Source: Pararhizobium qamdonense
Lineage (GTDB): Bacteria; Pseudomonadota; Alphaproteobacteria; Rhizobiales; Rhizobiaceae
NCBI RefSeq assembly: GCF_029277445.1
Contig: NZ_CP119568.1
Location: forward strand, 391,501-455,500
DNA: 64,000 nt
Direction: 5' to 3'
Shown here: piece after piece, positions 18,547 to 25,784 of the stretch
Numbering within the stretch: the first letter of the stretch is position 1
How the letters are laid out: each line of letters begins with the position of its first letter
Translations under genes and position numbers: made by a program
The notes under the pieces: generated by a model
Databases searched by the model: none
What the model was told of the DNA's origin: nothing
The model's input: only the letters and a program-made list of their open reading frames with translations

Positions 18547-18767
18547 GTGATACGGAGGCACTCAAGCGGAGACCGAGGGGATCTTCACCACGCGGCAGTT
18601 TCGAAGTCTCAAAGCTTTTTGCCACCGTGAGCGAAGAGGCGCGGGTAGACGCGAACAAGCGCAAAACCGAAGCCCTTCGAGCGGCGCGGCAGATGAACGC
18701 CAAGGTTGATAAAGGAAACCCCCATGGCCAGCGAAAAGCGCCGGGAATATCTGAAACTGATGATTGA
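18543..18767 (+). CDS. Small basic protein coupled to response regulator, copy 1
   Basis: 74 residues; its ATG overlaps the regulator's stop (ATGA). The sequence is highly charged and likely disordered or helical: RRPRGSSPRGSFEVSK then EARVDANKRKTEALRAARQ. The same pattern (RRKRGPSALGNFDQSK ... READQRKTQRLRELR) is seen in the protein at 46330-46506, which also follows a receiver-only regulator. No function is known. Confidence 0.7.
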   Translation: MSDTEALKRRPRGSSPRGSFEVSKLFATVSEEARVDANKRKTEALRAARQMNAKVDKGNPHGQRKAPGISETDD

Positions 18768-18903
18768 TAACGACGAGATTCATGACGCCTACGCGGTGAT
18801 AATATCCCAAAAAATCATTGCTGACGGCGAAAACGCACTTACGAGCGAGCAGATACGCCATTTCGAGGAGCAAGTCGTCCGGCGGTTCGACCTTCCCGAC
18901 TGA
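18724..18903 (+). CDS. Hypothetical small protein in regulator operon
   Basis: 59 residues from ATG 18724, with AAGGAAA upstream; it overlaps the previous gene by 44 bases. Mostly helical and acidic (EYLKLMIDNDEIHDAYAVII ... SEQIRHFEEQVVRRFDLPD). No family is recognised. Position suggests cotranscription with the response regulator. Confidence 0.55.
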   Translation: MASEKRREYLKLMIDNDEIHDAYAVIISQKIIADGENALTSEQIRHFEEQVVRRFDLPD

Positions 18904-18942
18904 ACCCGACAGCATTTCTTCCCACGATACCGGAGCAGGCAT

Positions 18943-19098
18943 ATGAGTGAACAAGACCAGGACGACTTTGCGATGCTTGCCGAATTGCTGCGCAAGATCG
19001 CGGCAAAGCATGGCAGGCCATATACCCTGTCCGATGAGAAACTAAGTCGGGCCCTTATAGAAGCTTGTCGGGCATCGCAGACATCTGTGACCTATTAG
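18943..19098 (+). CDS. Hypothetical 51-residue protein
   Basis: A short frame from ATG 18943 (GAGCAGG upstream) to TAG 19096-19098. It reads as a charged helical protein (MSEQDQDDFAMLAELLRKI ... LSDEKLSRALIEAC). It sits 39 bases after the previous small gene and may end the operon. No family is recognised. Confidence 0.5.
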   Translation: MSEQDQDDFAMLAELLRKIAAKHGRPYTLSDEKLSRALIEACRASQTSVTY

Positions 19099-19201
19099 TA
19101 AGGCATCTCTCTGTCAAAAAAGCTCGTTTGCAATAGGGGATTAAATAATTGGAACTTGATGTTTTTTGGTTGGCTTCCCGCGCATAAAGGAGATAGCAAT
19201 T

Positions 19202-19699
19202 ATGAAACCATCATCATCGCGACTTCACTGGTGCTCGTCGCAACCTCTGTTTTTGCACAGTCGGCAACCGAGGCTACGGGTGTCAACTCGGCACTCGGAG
19301 TAGCCCCCACCACTGAAGATTTTATTATGCAGGCATCGGCAAGCGACGTTCGAAATTGAGTCGAGCAAACTCGCTCTGCAAAAAGGTGGCGAAGCTACAA
19401 AAATGTTTGTCCAGCAGATGATCAAGGAACATGAAAACACATCTGCGGAACTGAAAGATATGATTGCAAGCAACAAGGTCAAGGGGGCACCCGTCGCAGA
19501 TCTGACGGAAGACGATAAGGAACAGGTTGGCGACCTCGCGAAGTTGGACGGCAAAGAATTTGACGAGGAATTGGTCGACGCACAGGTTGAGGCACACGAA
19601 AATGCCGTCAATCTTCTCAAGCGATACGGCGAGGAGGGTGACAACGCGGAACTTAAAGCTTGGGCATCGAAGACGCTTCACGCCCTTCAACATCACTAG
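19202..19699 (+). pseudogene. DUF4142 protein, copy 2, with two frameshifts
   Basis: AAAGGAGA precedes ATG 19202, but the signal peptide (IIIATSLVLVATSVFAQSA) is in another frame, as if one A were lost right after ATGAAA. The frame shifts back at about 19350, between ASASDV and FEIESSKLALQKG. The remainder (MFVQQMIKEHENTSAELKDM ... SKTLHALQHH) is a good DUF4142 domain ending at 19699. Read straight from the ATG, a stop occurs near 19301. Either a recent pseudogene or two sequencing errors. Partner of the intact gene at 14129-14641. Confidence 0.8.
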
Positions 19700-20309
19700 A
19701 TGATGGCGCAGGGCCTTGATAAGTAGTCGAAAGCAATCTCACTGGTCCACATTGGTTTCGCCCTGCTTGGCAAGGCGGAACTTTTCAGTCGAGCGTTGTC
19801 GTGAACGACGGAAACAGACGAACTTTAGCAGTTTTTGATAGATAAAGCTGCGGCAACCGGTTCGCCGATTGAGCAGGATCGCGCATTCATGCATGTCGTC
19901 GATCTGTAGGAGAAAGGCGAAATCGATTTGGCCGAAATGCGCCGCCGTTTCGGCAGCGTGCGGCGGGAGAGACTCGACGCTCTCCGCTTGGCCCGGAAAG
20001 GAGAGCCGTCATTGGTGCTTTATCCGTCGGCAAACGAACTCTTATCCCAAATCGTTCGATCGGCGAACCCTGGACAGGATTAGGTCCATTCTCGTTGCCG
20101 TAAATTCGACTTGGTCACGGTCGGCCGGGCGGACTTTCTTCGATAGATTTCGAAGGAAGAAAACCCTATGGAGCGACTGCCCACAATGGATATTCCCGGA
20201 TGTCCCTCATCAAGGCACCGGTATAGAGGTGTCATGCCCAACGATAAAACGCCGATGTAGCGACATTTTTAATCGCGGGAACCCCGATCTTGAATCGGCA
20301 TCCGAACGG
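19700..20309. other. Intergenic, possible gene debris
   Basis: A plus-strand stretch around 19915-20082 reads as a plausible peptide (GEIDLAEMRRRFGSV ... SLVLYPSANELLSQIV) without a start codon. The longer frame 19869-20459 overlaps the next gene's promoter and start and looks spurious. Confidence 0.4.
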
Positions 20310-20334
20310 GGAACATCTGCTGGCTCACTCAGTT
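20310..20334 (+). promoter_or_regulatory. EcfG/RpoE2-type promoter for alcohol dehydrogenase
   Basis: GGAAC (20310-20314), 17 bases, GTT (20332-20334), 28 bases before ATG 20363. Confidence 0.7.
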
Positions 20335-20362
20335 GTGCCACATCAACAACGGAGGTTTCGAT

Positions 20363-21532
20363 ATGCGCGCACTTTGCTGGCACGGAAAAGGTGACGTTCG
20401 CGTCGATACAGTTCCCGATCCCAAAATCCAACATTCGCGAGATGCCATTATCAAAATAACTTGCTGCGCCATCTGCGGGTCTGACCTGCATCTTCTGGAC
20501 GGCTATCAGCCAACGATGGAAAGTGGCGATATCCTTGGCCATGAAAACATGGGCGAAGTTATTGAGTTGGGTTCAGACGTCAAGAACCTCAAAATCGGCG
20601 ACCGCGTGGTTGTCCCCTTTACGATTAGCTGTGGCGATTGCTGGTTTTGCAAACAGGGAATGTATTCCTGCTGCGATACGACAAACCCCAATGCCGAGAT
20701 TGCACGTAAGGCCATGGGCCACTCCCCAGCCGGACTGTTCGGGTTTAGCCATATGCTTGGGGGATACAGCGGCGGTCAGGCAGAATACCTCCGCGTCCCC
20801 ATGGCCGATGTCGGGCCGATCAAGGTGCCTGACAGCGTCTCGGATGAGCAGGCGCTTTTCCTATCCGATATTTTTCCCACAGGGTACATGGCCGCTGAAA
20901 ATGCGCAGATCCAACCCGGAGACACGGTGGCCATCTGGGGATGTGGCCCGGTCGGTCAGTTCGCAATTCGCTCCGCGCTCATGATGGGCGCAGGCCGCGT
21001 GATCGCAATAGATGAAGTGGCTGAACGTCTCGCGATGGCGGAAGCGGGGGGAGCCGAAACGATTAACTTCTCCGAGACCGACGTCTATGACGAACTCATG
21101 TCACGCACCGCCAACCGGGGCCCTGACAGTTGCATCGACGCGGTCGGATGCGAGGCATCAGGCCACGGCTCCGCTGATGCGTTACTCGATAGGGCTAAGG
21201 CAGCGCTGTATCTCGCCACCGATCGAGTCCATGTGCTGCGGGAAGCCATTATGAGCTGCCGTAAAGGCGGCACGATATCTATTCCGGGCGTTTATGTCGG
21301 AATGGGCGATAAAATTCCCATCGGCGCTGCAATGAACAAAGGGCTTACCCTGAAGATGGGACAGACCCATGTGCAGAAATATACAAAACCACTTCTTGAG
21401 AAAATCGAAGCGGGAGAGATCGATCCGAGCTTTGTAGTGACACATCCAGCGTCTTTGGAAGACGCTCCGGAGATGTACAAAAAATTCCGGGATAAGGAGG
21501 ATGGGGTGATCAAGGTCGTGCTCAGGCCATAG
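20363..21532 (+). CDS. Zinc-dependent alcohol dehydrogenase (formaldehyde-dehydrogenase-like MDR)
   Basis: 389 residues from ATG 20363, with GGAGG upstream. Catalytic zinc residues lie in CAICGSDLH and GHENMGEV. The structural zinc loop has several Cys ([16 protein letters not shown]). The Rossmann fold has [12 protein letters not shown], and the adenine-ribose acidic residue follows in VIAIDEV. The length and the insertion [10 protein letters not shown] resemble the glutathione-independent formaldehyde dehydrogenase branch of the medium-chain family. Probably an NAD(P)-dependent alcohol or aldehyde enzyme used under stress, given its EcfG promoter. The substrate is not determinable. Confidence 0.9.
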   Translation: MRALCWHGKGDVRVDTVPDPKIQHSRDAIIKITCCAICGSDLHLLDGYQPTMESGDILGHENMGEVIELGSDVKNLKIGDRVVVPFTISCGDCWFCKQGMYSCCDTTNPNAEIARKAMGHSPAGLFGFSHMLGGYSGGQAEYLRVPMADVGPIKVPDSVSDEQALFLSDIFPTGYMAAENAQIQPGDTVAIWGCGPVGQFAIRSALMMGAGRVIAIDEVAERLAMAEAGGAETINFSETDVYDELMSRTANRGPDSCIDAVGCEASGHGSADALLDRAKAALYLATDRVHVLREAIMSCRKGGTISIPGVYVGMGDKIPIGAAMNKGLTLKMGQTHVQKYTKPLLEKIEAGEIDPSFVVTHPASLEDAPEMYKKFRDKEDGVIKVVLRP

Positions 21533-21876
21533 CCGCCATGCTGAACATGCTAGCACGAAGAACGCATGGGGAGTTGACATGCAAGATATCAGAGATTGGC
21601 TCAAATCCAGAATTCCGGAACTGTTAAGCTTTCAAAGGGATGCGTCGGAAAAATCCAACTTCCAGCTTGAAGCGAAGGCCTCGACGCCCGACAGGATTGT
21701 CTCGCAGCGCTGGTAAAAGGCCTGGTCTGAGGCCATGACCTCGAATAGGACCATGACCCGGCAAGGACAAAACAGACTTGACTAAGTTCCGCAATTAAAG
21801 GGCGATTGACAGAAATGAGATGTTCTCACTCAAGCTGATCTGGTCAACTAAACTTGCCAAGTTGAAGTTATAATTC
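21533..21876. other. Intergenic between dehydrogenase and Mn-catalase
   Basis: A 46-codon frame from ATG 21580 (MQDIRDWLKSRIPELLSF ...) to about 21717 is possible but unsupported. No other gene was seen. Confidence 0.35.
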
Positions 21877-21901
21877 GGAACCATAGATCAACCCGCTGGT
21901 T
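21877..21901 (+). promoter_or_regulatory. EcfG/RpoE2-type promoter for Mn-catalase
   Basis: GGAAC (21877-21881), 17 bases, GTT (21899-21901), about 30 bases before ATG 21933. Confidence 0.72.
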
Positions 21902-21932
21902 GAGCCTGTGTCTCCAACCAAAGGAACATCCC

Positions 21933-22859
21933 ATGTTCATGAGAGTCGACCAGTTGCAGGCCAACCTGCCAGCTCCAGCACGTGCAGATCCCAACGCCGC
22001 CGCAGCCCTTCAGGAATTGCTCGGTGGCAAGTATGGCGAAATGTCCACTCTGGGCAATTACATGTTTCAGAGCTTCAACTTCCGCAGCAAGGAAAAGCTC
22101 AAGCCGTTTTATAGCCTGGTGGCGAGCATCACAGCCGAAGAACTCGGCCACGTCGAACTCGTTAGCAATGGCGTGGCGATGCTTAACAACGGACCTGACG
22201 TCCCAGATGGTGACGAAGGCGATGGCGGAGACATTTCCGGCGCGCCGTGGGAGGGCATGAAAGACATCCGTCTTGCGGCCGCTTTCCTGTCCGGTGCGGG
22301 CGGCGCGATGCCCGTCAACAGCAACGGTGTCTCCTGGAACAACGATTTCATCACGACGACGGGCAATGTCGTCATCGATTTGCTCCACAACTTCCACCTG
22401 GAATGCGGGGCGCGTCTCCACAAGCTCCGGGTCTATGAAACGCTTTCCGATCCGACGGGCCGCGAAGTCTGCGGCTATCTGCTAGTTCGCGGGTCTGTTC
22501 ACGCTCACGCTTACGCTCTGGCACTTGAAAAGATCACCGGCGTCGACGTCAAGAAATTCCTGCCGACGCCGAACATTCCCCTCGACAAGATTCCTGAATG
22601 CCAAAAATATCTCGACGAGGGATCGCATCGCAGGCTCTACACGTTCAGCCCGGGCGACTACAAGGAAATGTCCGGCATCTGGGGCAACGGCGAGGTCGCA
22701 CTCCCAACCGATCCGCCAGGTGAGCTCGAAGTCGTAGACGGAATGCCCGAAGGCGGCAAAATCCATCAGCTGGTTGGCGTACCGTCAGCCTTCACGCCAG
22801 ACTACGCGCCAGAGGAAATGTTCGAGATTGCCGAGAAGCTTTACAAAGCTTCTCGATAA
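21933..22859 (+). CDS. Manganese catalase
   Basis: 308 residues from ATG 21933. The dimanganese four-helix bundle ligands are recognisable: Glu in GGKYGEMSTLGNY, the ExxH pair in ITAEELGHVELV, Glu in NFHLECGARLHKL and His in GSVHAHAYAL. It dismutates hydrogen peroxide to water and oxygen without heme. The C-terminal part wraps around the hexamer in known structures. It has its own EcfG-type promoter and is followed by a strong hairpin terminator, so it is a single-gene unit. Confidence 0.95.
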   Translation: MFMRVDQLQANLPAPARADPNAAAALQELLGGKYGEMSTLGNYMFQSFNFRSKEKLKPFYSLVASITAEELGHVELVSNGVAMLNNGPDVPDGDEGDGGDISGAPWEGMKDIRLAAAFLSGAGGAMPVNSNGVSWNNDFITTTGNVVIDLLHNFHLECGARLHKLRVYETLSDPTGREVCGYLLVRGSVHAHAYALALEKITGVDVKKFLPTPNIPLDKIPECQKYLDEGSHRRLYTFSPGDYKEMSGIWGNGEVALPTDPPGELEVVDGMPEGGKIHQLVGVPSAFTPDYAPEEMFEIAEKLYKASR

Positions 22860-22865
22860 ATCTGA

Positions 22866-22891
22866 CACCGGGAGCCTCCGGGCTCCCGGTG
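22866..22891 (+). terminator. Terminator after Mn-catalase
   Basis: A perfect 11-bp stem CACCGGGAGCC/GGCTCCCGGTG with a four-base loop starts six bases after the stop codon, followed by a T-rich stretch. Confidence 0.75.
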
Positions 22892-22901
22892 CTGTTTCCT
22901 G

Positions 22902-23060
22902 TTATTTCATCAGACCGGCGGACCGCAGCGCGCTTTCAATGACATCCGGAATTCCGGCATCGCCTGCCTTGGACGGGGAGGGGGGCCTTTCCATTTTCTC
23001 GTCGCCTCGCTCCCGGCGCTCGAACCATGGGATTATTACCCAGTTCCGTGCGATGTGCAC
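22902..23060 (-). CDS. Possible small protein, convergent with Mn-catalase
   Basis: A frame ending at 22902 reads VHIARNWVIIPWFERRERR then a Pro/Ser linker and GIPDVIESALRSAGLMK, an ending that looks like real protein. GTG 23060 or ATG 22994 could start it; neither has a strong ribosome-binding site. No family is assigned. Confidence 0.35.
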   Translation of the reverse strand: MHIARNWVIIPWFERRERGDEKMERPPSPSKAGDAGIPDVIESALRSAGLMK

Positions 23061-23208
23061 GGTCGAGGAGACACCGACGTCGATTATATACGGCTAGCCA
23101 TGGCCGTAGCCGCTGGTGCGGTCCACAGGTGCCCCTTGAAAACGGGGTCACTCACATCGCGAAGACAAGACTGGCCTCCATCCGCTCCTGCGAGCAAGGC
23201 ATTTCATG

Positions 23209-23233
23209 GGAGCTTGTTTCTGGGCTAACAGTT
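23209..23233 (+). promoter_or_regulatory. Variant EcfG-type promoter (GGAGC)
   Basis: GGAGC (23209-23213), 17 bases, GTT (23231-23233), 26 bases before ATG 23259. One mismatch from the -35 consensus, but spacing and location are right. Confidence 0.45.
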
Positions 23234-23258
23234 AGCGCGCATAAATAGGAGTACGCAG

Positions 23259-23450
23259 ATGAATCGTAAAAAATTGAAAACCGGCTCGTTTCCAGCGCCT
23301 GCTATTGCCAAGCGGAGTTCGCATCCAGAACCGCTTAACCTCGACGAGATTGATCTAAGCCGCGACGGTGTTCAAGGTGACGTCGTTGTCTCAAAGGGTG
23401 ACGCAAGCACCTTTGTCAGCAGGAAACCAAAAGTTGACGACGATGAATGA
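23259..23450 (+). CDS. Hypothetical small hydrophilic protein
   Basis: 63 residues with AGGAG eight bases before the ATG. It has a basic start (MNRKKLKTGSFPAPAIAKRS), a middle segment LNLDEIDLSRDGVQGDVVVSK and an acidic end; probably partly disordered. No family is recognised. Position and variant promoter suggest stress-regulon membership. Confidence 0.6.
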   Translation: MNRKKLKTGSFPAPAIAKRSSHPEPLNLDEIDLSRDGVQGDVVVSKGDASTFVSRKPKVDDDE

Positions 23451-23831
23451 GGCTCATACCTTTTGTTAACGCCCTGATGCGGCTGCATGATCGAGCGAAG
23501 TCCAGTTAGTATGAGTGGTAACATGTCGCTGTACACTTGCAAAATCGTGGTTCCCGTAAAGCCGCCCCACGAGAAAAAGCGACACGTCGGATGAGTTGGA
23601 AGCGTATCTGGACACGTCAGGCCTTCCGGCTGCCACCTACCTGATTATCGAGCGCACTCGACTAATGCAGTTGGAGGGCCAGGGATCTTACAGAGAACCG
23701 ACGATGAGGAAAGCTGGTCTCTGCTGTGGGTTGAACTCCCTGCCGGTGGGCAGGGCGAACGCCGCGGACGTTAGGGGCCGGGCGTTCGTCCTGGGTCTTA
23801 GAAAAAAGGCTTGAACAGATGAAAGAAGTTC
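23451..23831. other. Intergenic before thioredoxin-reductase-like gene
   Basis: A frame at 23596-23814 has no supported start or family. No EcfG-type motif was found here. Confidence 0.35.
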
Positions 23832-24761
23832 ATGACCGACAAGTTGGAAAAGACGATATGGGACTGTGCGGTCATCGGTGGTGGCCCCGCTGGCTTGACG
23901 GCAGCGATTTATCTGGCTCGCTATCATCTCTCTGTGATGGTATTCGACGATAATACCAGCCGGGCGGCGATGATCCCGATGTCGCATAACCATGCAGGAT
24001 TTCCAGACGGGATCAGCGGGCCGGACCTCCTGGCCAAGATGCGTGCACAAGCTCAGCGGTACGGCGCTTTGATCCAGGGCAGCAAGGTCACGGGCATTGA
24101 AAAGGACGGCGATTTATTTAAGTTGGAGTTCGGCGGCGACACAGCATCTGCCCGCACTGTTCTTATTGCGACTGGCGTGCTTAACCGCAGACCACCAATG
24201 TCGACGACCGCGCATGATGAGGCGGTCGCACGGGGGGTGCTGCGTTATTGCCCAGTTTGCGATGGGTTCGAAGTCTCGGACAGAGCCGTTGGCGTCCTTG
24301 GCACTGGCGCGAAGGGCTTCAAGGAGGCGAAGTTCTTGCGGAGTTACACCCAGGATGTGACGCTGGTGGCGCCTGATGGCGGGCATGACCTCGCCGACGC
24401 CGAGCGAAGAGGTTTGGAAGAGCTCGGAATCAAGGTCGAGGCGGGACCGGTGATTTCAATCGAACCGGGTGAAGATATCATCACCGTTTCGACAGCCGCA
24501 CGATCATACGCCTTCGCGTCGCTCTACCCGGCCCTCGGCTCCGATGTCCGTTCGGGGCTTGTCACAACTCTTGGAGCTCGCGTCTCGGACGGGGGCTGCG
24601 TCGCCGTCGATGCCCATCAGAGAACGAGCGCCCCAGGCCTTTATGCCGCTGGCGACGTCGTGATCGGTCTGGACCAGATCAGCCACGCGATGGGTCAAGC
24701 AGGTGTCGCTGCTACAGCTATTCGCAACGATCTGTGTGAGATCGAAGCGTTGGTTCGCTGA
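23832..24761 (+). CDS. NAD(P)/FAD-dependent thioredoxin-reductase-like oxidoreductase
   Basis: 309 residues. FAD site GGGPAGLTAAIYLARY at about 15-30; a second FAD contact GLYAAGDVVIGLDQISHAMGQ near the C-terminus. The redox-active pair is CPVCD (about 137-140) in the position of CATC in thioredoxin reductase. The second nucleotide-binding loop is GTGAKGFKEA, departing from the usual GGGxSA, so NADPH use is uncertain. It may reduce a specialised thioredoxin or act as a ferredoxin-NADP or disulfide reductase relative. No thioredoxin gene lies nearby. Confidence 0.85.
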   Translation: MTDKLEKTIWDCAVIGGGPAGLTAAIYLARYHLSVMVFDDNTSRAAMIPMSHNHAGFPDGISGPDLLAKMRAQAQRYGALIQGSKVTGIEKDGDLFKLEFGGDTASARTVLIATGVLNRRPPMSTTAHDEAVARGVLRYCPVCDGFEVSDRAVGVLGTGAKGFKEAKFLRSYTQDVTLVAPDGGHDLADAERRGLEELGIKVEAGPVISIEPGEDIITVSTAARSYAFASLYPALGSDVRSGLVTTLGARVSDGGCVAVDAHQRTSAPGLYAAGDVVIGLDQISHAMGQAGVAATAIRNDLCEIEALVR

Positions 24762-24910
24762 CCTGCCGTCAAGTACTGAAGCAACAGTTAAAGACGGCAA
24801 GGCCGAACAAAAGCGAGTCAGTGCGCTAATGATGATCAAAACAAGTCGGAGATTGTTGAGATAACGCTGTCTTTCCGCCTTAAGGGGCGCCGTCCCGCCG
24901 CCGCCGGACC

Positions 24911-25138
24911 TCATTCTAGAGAAGCAGTCCAAATTTCCAGGTGGCTCAGTCGAAAAAGATCACGATCTTGCTTGCGTAAGACAATTCGGGTGGAGGCGTC
25001 CTCCCGACGGTAGACGGCCTCAAGCTGTTTGAAGACCCTCCTCGTGTAAGCTATCGCCGTGTCGTCGTCCCGCAGATCGAGCGGGACCGCCACCGGCCAC
25101 GGTGAGTCAATCGAAGTCACCTCGAACATGTACCTCAT
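24911..25138 (-). CDS. Hypothetical small protein
   Basis: 75 residues from ATG 25138, chosen because GAAGAGG lies eight bases upstream; the open frame extends to 25237 without a better start. It begins MRYMFEVTSIDSPWPVAV and continues with a charged helix (DDDTAIAYTRRVFKQLEAVY), reminiscent in layout of DUF6894 but not clearly a member. No promoter motif was found. Confidence 0.55.
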   Translation of the reverse strand: MRYMFEVTSIDSPWPVAVPLDLRDDDTAIAYTRRVFKQLEAVYRREDASTRIVLRKQDRDLFRLSHLEIWTASLE

Positions 25139-25346
25139 AGCGATAACCTCTTCGCGATCGTTTACCGTCGTGTTGGTGCCGCGAACTCCGGCAGATGAGA
25201 AAAGTTCGAGAAGCGTGAAGTCTTTGCTATCATCCAAGAGTGTGAGCTTTCTTTGGGCTCATCCGAGGACGAAAAAATGTTTGGTTGAAACTGCATTGGC
25301 TCTACCTTTGGTGTCTTCAGTTCACGACCGACTCACTTCTCTCGCG

Positions 25347-25552
25347 GCCTTTTCGAGATCGCGACGCGCCTGTTCAGCCGAGATGCGATCTTAAAATGCT
25401 GCTCAGCATGAGATCTTAGCTTGGCGAACGGCGCACCAGCCATCTTCGCCCAACCTTTCGTGAGTAGAGCCTGCGCTTCGAACGGGCCAAATACTACGCG
25501 GCGAAACCAGGAGCCTAATCACGAAGGGGTTTTCCCAGTTTGCGATGGCCAT
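25347..25552 (-). pseudogene. Possible decayed DUF982-like gene
   Basis: From ATG 25552 the frame starts MAIANWENPFVIRLLVSPRS. After a frameshift near 25495 the minus strand reads VVFGPFEAQALLTKGWAKM and ends, after another shift, as EQARRDLEKAAREVSRS. The order of motifs fits DUF982, but the similarity is weak and partial. Confidence 0.4.
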
Positions 25553-25784
25553 AGGCAGATCCTTCGTTAGGTGCGAGACCAGGGTCCTATTTGGTAGCTT
25601 CCCGGCAGGGACGCTTACAATTTCGCTTTGATACACAGCGAGCCCAGGGTTGACCTCGGCCGAACATGAAAGTCGGTAGTCATTTCTTGACGTTAGCATA
25701 GGTCCGCCGCAGTCGACTCTTCGGCGCAGAGAGGGGTCAGAGTCCCGTGCTTAACACAGCCGACGTTTACCTCAGCAGGTACCC
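25553..25784. other. Intergenic downstream of treY
   Basis: No gene or clear terminator seen. Confidence 0.35.

Noticed and set aside
19151..19171. GGAAC before the frameshifted DUF4142 gene
   Set aside because: The only GTT is 13 bases away; no valid -10 at 16-18 bases.
19869..20459. 196-codon plus-strand frame
   Set aside because: It covers the alcohol dehydrogenase promoter and start, has biased Arg/Ser/Cys composition and no family.
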